From positions 1-19,265 of the forward strand of contig URXI01000055.1 in NCBI GenBank assembly GCA_900551775.1: a DNA stretch of 19,265 bases, written 5' to 3'. Source of the stretch: an uncultured Eubacterium sp. GTDB lineage: Bacteria; Bacillota; Clostridia; Peptostreptococcales; Anaerovoracaceae. Below, piece after piece: positions 6,710-14,146 of the stretch (the first letter of the stretch is position 1; each line of letters starts with the position of its first letter). The position numbers and the translations under genes are program-made. The notes beneath the pieces are model-generated. The model was not told the DNA's origin. It did no database searches and was given only the letters and a program-made list of their open reading frames with translations.

Positions 6710-7252
6710 TTGACAGCAAGATTAAGAGAAACTTACAAGAATGAAGTATTCCCAGCTTTAAAAGAAAAGTTCCAGTACGAAAACGTGATGGAAGTACCAA
6801 AGCTTGTGAAAGTTACGATAAATATGGGTCTTGGCGAAGCGAAGGAAAACGCAAAGATCATGGAAGTTGCAGTAAAAGAATTGGGCTTGATCAGCGGCCA
6901 GAGACCAGTTACGACGAAGGCGAAGAAGTCTATCGCGAACTTCAAAGTAAGACAGGGTATGCCGGTTGGAGCAAAAGTTACTCTGAGAGGAGATAACATG
7001 TATGAATTTGTTGACAAGTTCTTCAATATCTCTCTTCCTAGAGTAAGAGACTTCAAGGGTGTTAGCAAGAACTCCTTTGACGGTAGAGGAAACTACTCCA
7101 TGGGTGTGAAGGAACAGTTAATCTTTCCTGAAATCAACTATGATGATGTTGACACTATCAAAGGTATGAATATCGTATTTACAACAACGGCTAAGACAGA
7201 CGAAGAAGCTGCAGCTTTACTGGAACTTCTTGGCATGCCGTTTGAAAAGTAG
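6710..7252 (+). CDS. rplE: 50S ribosomal protein L5, TTG start
   Basis: L5 binds 5S rRNA and touches the P-site tRNA elbow. The 180-residue protein has the start TARLRETYKNEVFPALKEKF, the MEVPKLVKVTINMGLGEA segment and the loop ISLPRVRDFKGVSKNSFDGRGNYSMGVKEQLIFPEI. The start codon is TTG at 6710, placed 5 to 6 bases after AAAGGAGGAG; no ATG fits, since the next one would remove the conserved N-terminus. It is the only TTG start in the operon. In E. coli the S8 repressor acts near this gene; nothing equivalent is recognised here. Confidence 0.98.
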   Translation: MTARLRETYKNEVFPALKEKFQYENVMEVPKLVKVTINMGLGEAKENAKIMEVAVKELGLISGQRPVTTKAKKSIANFKVRQGMPVGAKVTLRGDNMYEFVDKFFNISLPRVRDFKGVSKNSFDGRGNYSMGVKEQLIFPEINYDDVDTIKGMNIVFTTTAKTDEEAAALLELLGMPFEK

Positions 7253-7267
7253 TTAAGGAGGGAAAGA

Positions 7268-7453
7268 ATGGCTAAGACATCTCTCAAAGTAAAGCAGCAG
7301 AGAAAACCAAAATACTCAACACGTGCATATTCAAGATGTAGAATCTGTGGAAGACCGCACTCCGTATTAAAGAAATACGGTATTTGCCGTATTTGTTTCA
7401 GAGAGCTTGCTTACAAAGGAGAAATCCCTGGCGTAAGAAAAGCTAGCTGGTAA
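7268..7453 (+). CDS. rpsN: 30S ribosomal protein S14, zinc-binding short form
   Basis: This is the 61-residue S14 type with a zinc ribbon, located in the 30S head. The four zinc ligands are visible as C24, C27, C40 and C43 (CRICGRPH then CRICF). The protein ends in the typical GEIPGVRKASW. AAGGAGG is placed before the ATG. It lies 15 nt after rplE; an unusual 184-nt gap follows before rpsH. Some bacteria keep a zinc-free second copy elsewhere for zinc shortage; this window cannot show that. Confidence 0.98.
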   Translation: MAKTSLKVKQQRKPKYSTRAYSRCRICGRPHSVLKKYGICRICFRELAYKGEIPGVRKASW

Positions 7454-7637
7454 AATTAAGTTAAATCAGTGTGTAGGCGAAGCCCTAGCCCGATTTTCGG
7501 GGAAAATCGCTGGCAGGCCTCGTGCGAGAAACGCCCAAATCTTTGATTTGGCTGCGTTTTACCGCCGAAGTTGCAAAGGCGATTCCGATGAAAGCGCTAA
7601 ATATTCGAACCGCACAAGAGGAAGGAGAAACACTGTA
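7454..7637 (+). promoter_or_regulatory. Structured gap between rpsN and rpsH
   Basis: The gap is 184 nt in a cluster where 12-30 nt is normal. It carries two strong hairpins. The first has CGATTTTC-GGG-GAAAATCG (7491-7509) extended by GCC/GGC around a CT bulge on its 3' side. The second has CCAAATC-TTT-GATTTGG (7535-7551) extended by AAACGC/GCGTTT (7529-7534 with 7554-7559), again around a CT bulge on the 3' side. The second is followed by only one further T, so it is a poor terminator. Base composition is also richer in GC than the neighbouring genes. It could be an S8-type regulatory site, a processing site or a small inserted repeat. Confidence 0.45.
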
Positions 7638-8036
7638 ATGACAATGACAGATCCAATAGCAGATATGCTGACAAGAATCAGAAATGCCAATACTGTAGGT
7701 CACGAAACAGTTGAGATTCCCGCGTCAAAGATTAAAAAATCCATCGCAGAAATCTTGGTTGAAGAAGGCTACATTAATGGGTTTGATGTTATAGATGATA
7801 ACAAACAGGGCACTATCAAAGTTCAGATGAAGTATGGTGCTAACAAAGAGAAAGTAATCACTGGAATTAAGAAGATTTCAAAACCGGGGCTAAAAGTTTA
7901 TGCAAAAGCAGGCGATGTTCCTAAAGTATTAGGCGGCCTGGGAATCGCGATCATCTCCACTTCAAAGGGAGTTGTAAGTGACAAAAAAGCTAGACAGCTT
8001 GGCGTCGGCGGAGAAGTAATCTGTTATGTATGGTAG
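7638..8036 (+). CDS. rpsH: 30S ribosomal protein S8
   Basis: S8 is a primary 16S rRNA binder of the 30S body, and the translational repressor of the spc operon in E. coli. The 132-residue protein starts TMTDPIADMLTRIRNAN and ends with GVVSDKKARQLGVGGEVICYVW, both typical. The frame is open further upstream, to 7548, but the added 30 residues come from the hairpin-rich gap and match nothing; the ATG at 7638 behind GAGGAAGGAG gives the family's N-terminus. rplF follows after 12 nt. Confidence 0.98.
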   Translation: MTMTDPIADMLTRIRNANTVGHETVEIPASKIKKSIAEILVEEGYINGFDVIDDNKQGTIKVQMKYGANKEKVITGIKKISKPGLKVYAKAGDVPKVLGGLGIAIISTSKGVVSDKKARQLGVGGEVICYVW

Positions 8037-8048
8037 GAGGAAATAGAT

Positions 8049-8591
8049 ATGTCAAGAATAGGTAATAGACCTGTGGCACTTCCTGCCGGTGTAGAAGTTG
8101 CTGTTGATGCAAACAACGTAGTCACAGTAAAGGGACCTAAGGGTACGCTGCAGGAACAGGTTAGCAAATTAATCAATATCGAAATCAAAGATAACGAAGT
8201 CATATTCACGAGAGAATCCGATGCGAGAGAATACAGATCACAGCATGGATTGGCAAGAACACTGGTAAACAACATGGTTGTCGGTGTGACTGATGGATAT
8301 GAGAAGAAACTTCAGTTGATCGGTGTAGGTTACAGGGCTGAAAAGAAAGGCGATACATTAGTTATGGGCCTGGGATATTCACATCCTGTAGAGATGAAAG
8401 ATCCTGAAGGAATTACAACTGAAGTTCCTGATGCAACAACAGTTGTAGTAAAAGGAATCAACAAAGCAGTCGTTGGAAACTATGCGGCAAACATCAGAGC
8501 TTGGAGAGAACCTGAACCATACAAGGGCAAGGGAATCAAGTATGAGAACGAAGTAATCCGCAGAAAAGAAGGAAAAGCTGGAGCTAAATAA
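8049..8591 (+). CDS. rplF: 50S ribosomal protein L6
   Basis: L6 (180 residues, two copies of one fold) lies near the factor-binding stalk base and sarcin-ricin loop. It begins SRIGNRPVALPAGVEV and ends with the signature EPEPYKGKGIKYENEVIRRKEGKAGAK. The middle segment YEKKLQLIGVGYRAEKKGDTLVMGLGYSHPV is typical. GTAGGAGG overlaps the end of rpsH and supplies the ribosome binding site. rplR follows after 17 nt. Confidence 0.99.
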   Translation: MSRIGNRPVALPAGVEVAVDANNVVTVKGPKGTLQEQVSKLINIEIKDNEVIFTRESDAREYRSQHGLARTLVNNMVVGVTDGYEKKLQLIGVGYRAEKKGDTLVMGLGYSHPVEMKDPEGITTEVPDATTVVVKGINKAVVGNYAANIRAWREPEPYKGKGIKYENEVIRRKEGKAGAK

Positions 8592-8608
8592 GAAAGGAGT
8601 GAAGTAAA

Positions 8609-8974
8609 ATGGCAAAAGAAAGCAGAAACGACAGACGTGTTAAGAGACACGAAAGAGTTAGAAAAAATTTATCTGGAACTCCTGAGAAGCCTAGACTTTG
8701 CGTTTTTAGATCTAACAAGAACATTTCTTGCCAGATCATCGACGATGTGAACATGGTTACTTTAGCTTCCGCATCTTCACTTGATAAAGACCTGAAGACC
8801 GAAATCGGCTACGGCGGAAACAAGGAAGCTGCAAAGAAAGTTGGAGAAGCTATTGCAAAGAGAGCGCTTGCAAAGGGAATCGAAGTGGTTACTTTTGACA
8901 GAGGCGGATTCCTTTATCACGGAAGAGTTAAGGAATTAGCTGATGGTGCTCGTGAGGGCGGATTAAAATTCTAA
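8609..8974 (+). CDS. rplR: 50S ribosomal protein L18
   Basis: L18 binds 5S rRNA and, with L5, attaches it to the central protuberance. The 121-residue product has a basic N-terminus (about residues 1-25), RLCVFRSNKNISCQIIDD, and the ending VVTFDRGGFLYHGRVKELADGAREGGLKF that marks the family. AAAGGAGTG precedes the ATG. It is 17 nt after rplF and 16 nt before rpsE. Confidence 0.99.
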   Translation: MAKESRNDRRVKRHERVRKNLSGTPEKPRLCVFRSNKNISCQIIDDVNMVTLASASSLDKDLKTEIGYGGNKEAAKKVGEAIAKRALAKGIEVVTFDRGGFLYHGRVKELADGAREGGLKF

Positions 8975-8990
8975 CAGGAGGAGATAAGGA

Positions 8991-9494
8991 ATGCGTAATA
9001 TCATTGATGCATCCAAGCTTGACTTAAAAGAAACTATCGTTAACATCAGACGTGTTGCTAAGACTGTTAAGGGTGGTAGAAACATGAGATTCAGCGTAAC
9101 TGTAGTAGTCGGAGACGGCAACGGATATGTAGGCGTTGGTCTTGGAAAAGCACAGGAAATTCCTGAAGCTGTAAGAAAAGCGACAGAAGATGCAAAGAAG
9201 AATTTAATATATGTTCCAACTGTAGGAACAACTATACCACATAGAAACATCGGTATCTTCGGCGCAGGCAGAGTGCTTCTCATGCCGGCTGCACAGGGTA
9301 CTGGAGTAATCGCAGGTTCATCAGTACGTACTGTACTGGAAGCTGCTGGTATCAAAGACGTTAGAGCAAAATCAATCGGTTCAAACAATACAGGCAACAT
9401 GGCTTATGCAACATTGGAAGGTCTCAGATCACTGATGACTGTAGAAAAGGTTGCAAAGCTGAGAGGAAAATCACCTGAAGAAATCTTAGGATAG
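8991..9494 (+). CDS. rpsE: 30S ribosomal protein S5
   Basis: S5 lies at the mRNA entry channel beside S3 and S4 and affects decoding accuracy. The 167-residue product contains an N-terminal double-stranded RNA-binding fold with VNIRRVAKTVKGGRNMRFSV and GDGNGYVGVGLGKAQEIPEA, and the C-terminal domain with LMPAAQGTGVIAGSSVRTVLEAAGI. The start is ATG 8991 behind AGGAGGAG. It is in the usual place between rplR and rpmD. Confidence 0.99.
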   Translation: MRNIIDASKLDLKETIVNIRRVAKTVKGGRNMRFSVTVVVGDGNGYVGVGLGKAQEIPEAVRKATEDAKKNLIYVPTVGTTIPHRNIGIFGAGRVLLMPAAQGTGVIAGSSVRTVLEAAGIKDVRAKSIGSNNTGNMAYATLEGLRSLMTVEKVAKLRGKSPEEILG

Positions 9495-9508
9495 GAGGAA
9501 CACGTTAA

Positions 9509-9691
9509 ATGGCTAAAATGTTAAAAATCACTTTGACAAAAAGTACAATCGGCGCTTCCCCTAAACAGAGAAAAGTTGTCGAAGCGTTAGGACTTAAAAA
9601 GATGCATCATTCAGTTGAAATGGCTGACACACCTGCGACTCGTGGTGCTGTTGCAAAAGTAGCGCATCTTGTTACTGTAGAAGAACTGTAA
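9509..9691 (+). CDS. rpmD: 50S ribosomal protein L30
   Basis: L30 is a small peripheral 50S protein. The 60-residue product has the family core LKITLTKSTIGASPKQRKVVEALGLKKMHHSVEM followed by the TPATRGAVAKVAHLVTVEEL ending. AGGAGG precedes the ATG. It is present in its standard place between rpsE and rplO; some bacterial groups lack it. Confidence 0.98.
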   Translation: MAKMLKITLTKSTIGASPKQRKVVEALGLKKMHHSVEMADTPATRGAVAKVAHLVTVEEL

Positions 9692-9711
9692 GATAGGAGG
9701 TGCAAAGTATA

Positions 9712-10152
9712 ATGAAACTGCATGAATTAAGAGCGGCAGAAGGTTCGAAGAAAAACCGCAAGAGAAGAGGCCGTGGTACAGCTACCGGACAGGGTAAAAC
9801 TGGCGGCAGAGGTATGAACGGTCAGAAATCCAGAAGCGGCGGCGGAGTAAGACTCGGCTTCGAAGGCGGACAGATGCCACTATACAGACGTCTTCCAAAG
9901 AGAGGTTTTACCAATATCTTTGGAACAGAATATACGACAATCAACGTAAAAGATCTTGATAGATTTGAAGCAGGTACTGTAGTTACACCAGAATTGCTGG
10001 AAGAAGCCGGACTGGTAAAACAGGTGAAAGACGGAGTTAAAGTTCTGGGTGACGGAGCGATGAAAAACAGCCTGACAGTCAAAGCGCATAAATTTACAAA
10101 ATCTGCGGTTGAAAAAATTGAAGCTGCTGGAGGAAAGGCAGAGGTGATCTAA
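9712..10152 (+). CDS. rplO: 50S ribosomal protein L15
   Basis: L15 is a late-assembling 23S rRNA binder. The 146-residue protein starts KLHELRAAEGSKKNRKRRGRG, has the glycine-rich basic segment GQGKTGGRGMNGQKSRSGGG at about residues 28-47, and GFEGGQMPLYRRLPKRGF. The frame could begin at a GTG at 9700, but that codon lies inside the AGGAGG ribosome binding site, so the ATG at 9712 is chosen. Only one base separates its stop from secY. Confidence 0.98.
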   Translation: MKLHELRAAEGSKKNRKRRGRGTATGQGKTGGRGMNGQKSRSGGGVRLGFEGGQMPLYRRLPKRGFTNIFGTEYTTINVKDLDRFEAGTVVTPELLEEAGLVKQVKDGVKVLGDGAMKNSLTVKAHKFTKSAVEKIEAAGGKAEVI

Positions 10153-10153
10153 G

Positions 10154-11434
10154 ATGGAGATGCTTAAGACTATTTCGCAGGCATTTAAAGTCGCCGAAAT
10201 AAGAAGTAAGATCATTTTCACCTTATTAATGCTGGTAGTATTCAGAATTGGATCTAACATCCCTGTACCGGGAATCAATAGATCCGCATTGGCTCAGGTG
10301 TTTGCTGGCGATACAGGACTTTTCGACTTGTTTGATTTGTTCTCTGGCGGCGCATTCAGTAACTTCACCATATTCGCTTTGAGTATTACACCATATATTA
10401 CTGCTTCCATCATCATCCAACTTTTGACCATTGCTTTCCCTTATTTTGAGAGACTGGCAAAGGAAGGACAGGAAGGAAGAAAGAAGATGGCGCAGATCAC
10501 TCGTTATCTGACCATCGTCTTAGCAGTAATACAGGCGTTAGGCCTTACTGTAGGTCTGTTCAGACAGGCAGTCGTCGACAAGACTTGGTTCTCGTTTATC
10601 GTAATCATTCTGGTATTGACAGCTGGTACTGCGTTCCTGATGTGGTTAGGCGAACAGATTAACGAAAAAGGTATCGGAAATGGTATCTCACTGATCATCT
10701 TTGGCGGTATCGTTGCGAGAATCCCGAGCGGGCTCCGCAGCCTGTGGACACAGTACTCTGATGGACAGCTGTCCATCATCACTTTGATACTGTTTGCAGT
10801 ATTTGCAATCGTAGTCATCTTGGGGGTTATTGAGGTTCAGCAGGGAACGAGAAGAATACCGGTTCAGTATGCAAAGAGAGTGGTAGGAAGAAAGATGTAT
10901 GGCGGTCAGTCTACACATATTCCTCTGAAGGTAAACCAGGCTGGCGTTATTCCTGTCATCTTTGCACTGTCCATCCTGCAGTTCCCACTGACAATCACAT
11001 ACTTCTTCCCTGGTTCAGGCTTCACTGACTTTATCACAAAGTGGCTGTCGCCTGCAGGTAACCCGGGAGTATGGGTTTACGCGGTACTGAACGTATTGCT
11101 GATCATCTTCTTCAACTATTTCTACACGGCGGTTACATTTAACCCGGTTGAAGTAGCGCAGAATATGAAAGCAAACGGCGGATTTATCCCAGGCATCAGA
11201 CCGGGAAAAGCTACAATTGAATATCTTAACAAAGTTATGTCAAGAATCTCATTTGTAGGTGCAATCTTCCTGGCTATCATCGCAACCATGCCTACACTGG
11301 TCAGCCAGTTCTCTGGCCTGGACATGAGATTTGGAGGTACTTCCCTTCTGATCGCGGTGGGCGTTGCACTTGACACAATGAAACAACTGGAAAATCAGAT
11401 GGTTATGAGAAACTATCAAGGATTTCTAAAATAG
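10154..11434 (+). CDS. secY: Protein translocase subunit SecY
   Basis: SecY is the channel of the SecYEG translocon, moving proteins across or into the cytoplasmic membrane. The 426-residue product has the family length and about ten hydrophobic membrane segments. Recognisable motifs are VFRIGSNIPVPGIN near residue 30, FALSITPYITASIIIQLL in the second membrane segment, the cytoplasmic loop KRVVGRKMYGGQSTHIPLKVNQAGVIP around residue 240-265, and the NGGFIPGIRPGKAT loop near residue 345. The start at 10154 follows AGGTG at 7-base spacing; a second ATG two codons later is also possible. Being in the ribosomal operon ties translocon supply to ribosome supply. Confidence 0.99.
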   Translation: MEMLKTISQAFKVAEIRSKIIFTLLMLVVFRIGSNIPVPGINRSALAQVFAGDTGLFDLFDLFSGGAFSNFTIFALSITPYITASIIIQLLTIAFPYFERLAKEGQEGRKKMAQITRYLTIVLAVIQALGLTVGLFRQAVVDKTWFSFIVIILVLTAGTAFLMWLGEQINEKGIGNGISLIIFGGIVARIPSGLRSLWTQYSDGQLSIITLILFAVFAIVVILGVIEVQQGTRRIPVQYAKRVVGRKMYGGQSTHIPLKVNQAGVIPVIFALSILQFPLTITYFFPGSGFTDFITKWLSPAGNPGVWVYAVLNVLLIIFFNYFYTAVTFNPVEVAQNMKANGGFIPGIRPGKATIEYLNKVMSRISFVGAIFLAIIATMPTLVSQFSGLDMRFGGTSLLIAVGVALDTMKQLENQMVMRNYQGFLK

Positions 11435-11447
11435 AGGAGATGAGCAA

Positions 11448-12095
11448 ATGCTTAGAACAGTTTTGTTAGGCCCTCCAGGTGCTGGTAAGGGTACACAGGC
11501 AGTAAAAATCGTGGAAAAGTACAACATTCCACATATTTCAACTGGTGACATATTTAGAGAAAACATCAAAAACGGAACCGAACTCGGTAAAAAGGCACAG
11601 GAATATATGAACAAAGGTGAATTAGTTCCCGATGATTTAGTCATCGATCTTGCCACTTCAAGGCTTCTTGAAGACGACTGCAAGAACGGATTCCTGCTGG
11701 ATGGTTTTCCAAGAACCGTTTATCAGGCAGAAAAGCTGGATGAGTTCTTAGACGCACACAGCATGAAGCTGGATAAGGTCATCGATATCGAGGTTGAGAA
11801 GGAAGAATTGATTACAAGACTGACAGGCAGAAGAGTCTGCAAGAAGTGCGGCGCTTCCTATCATGTTGTGAACATTCCTCCTAAAAAAGAAGGCATTTGT
11901 GATATCTGCGGAGGCGAGTTATTCCAAAGGGACGATGATACTGTTGAAACTGTTGAAAACAGAATTGAAGTCTACAACGAACAGACGATGCCGCTTGTGG
12001 ACTATTATAAAAAAGCAGACAATATTGTTACCATTGACGGTGCACTTCCACTTGAGACAGTGTTTGCAGAGATCGTAAAATCTATAGGTGAGTAG
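11448..12095 (+). CDS. adk: Adenylate kinase, zinc-lid type
   Basis: Catalyses ATP + AMP to 2 ADP in the cytoplasm. The 215-residue product has the P-loop GPPGAGKGT (residues 8-16), the AMP-binding segment STGDIFR (31-37), LLDGFPRT (83-90), and a long LID domain. The LID carries four cysteines, C131, C134, C151 and C154, which bind structural zinc as in many Gram-positive enzymes. GAGGAGATG serves as ribosome binding site, 13 nt after secY. Only one base lies between its stop and the start of map. The secY-adk-map-infA order is standard in Firmicutes. Confidence 0.99.
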   Translation: MLRTVLLGPPGAGKGTQAVKIVEKYNIPHISTGDIFRENIKNGTELGKKAQEYMNKGELVPDDLVIDLATSRLLEDDCKNGFLLDGFPRTVYQAEKLDEFLDAHSMKLDKVIDIEVEKEELITRLTGRRVCKKCGASYHVVNIPPKKEGICDICGGELFQRDDDTVETVENRIEVYNEQTMPLVDYYKKADNIVTIDGALPLETVFAEIVKSIGE

Positions 12096-12096
12096 C

Positions 12097-12843
12097 ATGA
12101 TCATCATCAAATCAAAGCAGGAAATTGACATGATGAGAACGGCAGGCAAGGTGAACAGCTTGATTCTGAGTGAACTTGAGAATATCATAAAGCCAGGTAT
12201 CTCCACGATGGATATTGATGAATTCGTTGAGAAGACGGTGAAGGAGCACGGGATGATTGCTTCCGAGAAAGGCTATTGCGATTATCCTGCCAGCGCCTGC
12301 GTCTCCGTCAATGAAGAAGTCGTTCATGGCATTCCGAGCAAAAAACGGATTTTGCAAGAAGGAGATATCGTCAGTGTCGATTTGGTCGTCGAATATAAAG
12401 GCTATATGGCTGACGCCGCAAGAACTTATGGCGTCGGTGAAATCAGCCCGGAGGCAAGACGTCTGATCGATACTGCTGAAGCTGCCTTTTTTGAAGGGAT
12501 AAAATTTGCGAGGGAAGGATATCGGCTCTTTGATATCTCACACGCAATTCAGCAGAAGGTTGAGGGAGAAGGATTTGGCGTCATCAGAGATTTTGTCGGT
12601 CATGGTATCGGCAGCGGGATGCATGAAGAGCCGCAGATCCCCAACTACGGCAAAGCTGGAAAGGGGCCAAGACTTCAGACTGGTATGACGTTGGCCATTG
12701 AGCCGATGATCGTAGAAGGCTCTTATGAAGTAGATGTCTTGCAGGATGACTGGACTGTCGTCACAGTGGATGGCGGTCTGGCAGCCCATTATGAGAATAC
12801 TGTTGTAATAAATGATGGTGAGCCTGAGCTGCTTACCCTATAG
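12097..12843 (+). CDS. map: Methionine aminopeptidase, type I
   Basis: Removes the initiator methionine from new proteins at the tunnel exit. The 248-residue product has the complete pita-bread-fold metal site: D95, D106, H169, E202 and E233, plus H77 near the substrate. The family segments VVHGIPS, VSVDLVVEYKGYMADAART, FVGHGIGSGMHEEP and LAIEPM are all clear. The frame can be extended to a GTG at 12088, but that overlaps adk; the ATG at 12097, preceded by AGGTGA, gives the standard N-terminus. Arginine codons CGG, CGT and AGG occur here, unlike the nearly pure AGA use of the ribosomal genes, consistent with lower expression. Confidence 0.98.
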   Translation: MIIIKSKQEIDMMRTAGKVNSLILSELENIIKPGISTMDIDEFVEKTVKEHGMIASEKGYCDYPASACVSVNEEVVHGIPSKKRILQEGDIVSVDLVVEYKGYMADAARTYGVGEISPEARRLIDTAEAAFFEGIKFAREGYRLFDISHAIQQKVEGEGFGVIRDFVGHGIGSGMHEEPQIPNYGKAGKGPRLQTGMTLAIEPMIVEGSYEVDVLQDDWTVVTVDGGLAAHYENTVVINDGEPELLTL

Positions 12844-12861
12844 TAAAGAGAGGTGTAATTA

Positions 12862-13080
12862 ATGGCGAAAAAAGACGTCATCGAAGCAATGGGAACCGTT
12901 GTGGATGCTCAACCAAACGCAATGTTCAAGGTAAAACTTGAAAACGGTTTTGAAGTGCTTGCACACATTTCAGGAAAAATAAGAATGAACTATATAAGGA
13001 TCCTCCCAGGTGATAAGGTAAAAGTTGAACTTTCCCCTTACGATCTGACAAGAGGAAGAATTATATGGAGAGATAAGTAA
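12862..13080 (+). CDS. infA: Translation initiation factor IF-1
   Basis: IF-1 is a single S1-like OB domain that occupies the 30S A site during initiation. The 72-residue product has the typical length and sequence, with VIEAMGTVVDAQPNAMFKV, LAHISGKIRMNYIRILPGDKV and VELSPYDLTRGRIIWRDK. GAGAGGTG is its ribosome binding site. In many Firmicutes a small KOW-domain gene lies between map and infA; here the gap is only 18 nt and that gene is absent. rpmJ follows after 21 nt. Confidence 0.99.
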   Translation: MAKKDVIEAMGTVVDAQPNAMFKVKLENGFEVLAHISGKIRMNYIRILPGDKVKVELSPYDLTRGRIIWRDK

Positions 13081-13101
13081 TTACAGAATGGAGGAACAGA
13101 A

Positions 13102-13215
13102 ATGAAAGTTAGAGCTTCCGTAAAACCAATCTGTGAAAAGTGCAAGGTAATCAAAAGAAACGGAAAAGTAATGGTTATCTGTGAAAATCCAAAGCACAAA
13201 CAGAGACAAGGTTAA
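13102..13215 (+). CDS. rpmJ: 50S ribosomal protein L36, zinc-binding form
   Basis: This 37-residue basic protein binds 23S rRNA late in 50S assembly. It reads MKVRASVKPICEKCK at its start, and has the zinc ligands C11, C14, C27 and H32. The ATG at 13102 follows a GGAGGAAC ribosome binding site and the frame closes with TAA at 13213-13215. It lies in its usual place between infA and rpsM. An unusually long 124-nt gap follows. Confidence 0.98.
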   Translation: MKVRASVKPICEKCKVIKRNGKVMVICENPKHKQRQG

Positions 13216-13339
13216 TTAGTTAGTAAAAAGGAACTGCATGAACCAGGACTGCAGAATCCATTTAAATTATTGCATATGCAGAACGCCTGTCTATATCACT
13301 CCTGGAAACGTGACGGAAGATAGGAGAAGGAGGAAACGT
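13216..13339 (+). promoter_or_regulatory. Candidate pseudoknot leader upstream of rpsM (alpha region)
   Basis: The 124-nt gap can fold into an H-type pseudoknot. Stem 1 is CTGCAT (13234-13239) with ATGCAG (13276-13281), and CCAGGA (13243-13248) in its loop pairs with TCCTGG (13300-13305). The rpsM ribosome binding site begins about 25 nt later. In E. coli S4 represses the alpha operon by binding a pseudoknot in just this place, and rpsD (S4) is the third gene downstream here. Sequence similarity to the E. coli element was not seen; the link is positional. A weak promoter-like pair (TTGCAT 13270-13275, 16 bp, TATATC 13292-13297) is also present. Confidence 0.45.
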
Positions 13340-13708
13340 ATGGCTCGTATAGCCGGTGTCGACTTACCAAGAGAGAAAAGAGTAGAAATTGGTTTAACCT
13401 ACATTTATGGTATCGGTAGACCAACATCACTAGCAATCCTTGAAAAAGCAGGAGTAAACCCTGATACAAGAGTGAAAGACCTGACAGAGGATGAAGCTGG
13501 TAAAATCAGAAAGATTATCGACGAAGATTACCTCGTAGAAGGAGATCTGAGAAGAGAAGTTTCCATGAACATCAAGAGACTTATGGAAATCGGAAGCTAC
13601 AGAGGAATCAGACATAGAAGAGGACTTCCAGTAAGAGGTCAGAAGACAAAGACAAACGCTAGAACTCGTAAAGGTCCTAAAAAGACTGTAGGAAGAAAAA
13701 AGAAATAA
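13340..13708 (+). CDS. rpsM: 30S ribosomal protein S13
   Basis: S13 lies in the 30S head and forms bridges to the 50S subunit and to P-site tRNA. The 122-residue product begins ARIAGVDLPREKRVEIGLTYIYGIG and ends with a basic tail after the signature YRGIRHRRGLPVRGQKTKTNARTRKG. The frame is open upstream to 13238, but the ATG at 13340 behind AAGGAGGA gives the conserved start, so the upstream part is read as leader. It heads the rpsM-rpsK-rpsD-rpoA-rplQ group. Confidence 0.99.
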   Translation: MARIAGVDLPREKRVEIGLTYIYGIGRPTSLAILEKAGVNPDTRVKDLTEDEAGKIRKIIDEDYLVEGDLRREVSMNIKRLMEIGSYRGIRHRRGLPVRGQKTKTNARTRKGPKKTVGRKKK

Positions 13709-13725
13709 GAAGGAGGTAGGAAACA

Positions 13726-14124
13726 ATGGCTAAGACTGTAAAGAAGACAGTTAGAAAAAAGAAAAGAGAACGTAAGAACATTGAAAAAGGCCAGGCACAT
13801 ATCCAATCCACCTTTAACAATACTTTAGTTACTCTTACAGATATGAGTGGAAACGCACTTTCATGGTCAAGTGCAGGATCCTTAGGATTCAAGGGTTCCA
13901 AGAAATCTACACCGTTCGCTGCACAGATGGCTGCTGAAGAAGCAACAAAAGCTGCTATGGAGCACGGTTTAAAGACAGTTGAAGTTTATGTAAAAGGTCC
14001 GGGATCCGGAAGAGAAGCTGCAATCAGAGCGCTTCAGGCAGCAGGTCTTGAAATCACTATGATCAAAGACATCACGCCAATTCCACATAATGGATGCAGA
14101 CCGCCAAAGAGAAGAAGAGTCTAA
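13726..14124 (+). CDS. rpsK: 30S ribosomal protein S11
   Basis: S11 is on the 30S platform near the mRNA exit. The 132-residue product has a very basic N-terminus (KKTVRKKKRERKN), then AHIQSTFNNTLVTLTDMSGN and the signature GPGSGREAAIRALQAAGLEI, ending DITPIPHNGCRPPKRRRV. AAGGAGG precedes the ATG. It is 17 nt after rpsM and 22 nt before rpsD. Confidence 0.99.
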   Translation: MAKTVKKTVRKKKRERKNIEKGQAHIQSTFNNTLVTLTDMSGNALSWSSAGSLGFKGSKKSTPFAAQMAAEEATKAAMEHGLKTVEVYVKGPGSGREAAIRALQAAGLEITMIKDITPIPHNGCRPPKRRRV

Positions 14125-14146
14125 TTGAAAGGAGGAGTAATAACAA

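Noticed and set aside
7529..7560. Second rpsN-rpsH hairpin as an intrinsic terminator
   Set aside because: Only TTTT follows, most of it part of the stem, and essential genes continue in the same operon.
13270..13297. Promoter-like TTGCAT, 16 bp, TATATC before rpsM
   Set aside because: Both boxes match only 4 of 6 bases and the bases belong to the pseudoknot stems; not listed as a separate promoter.
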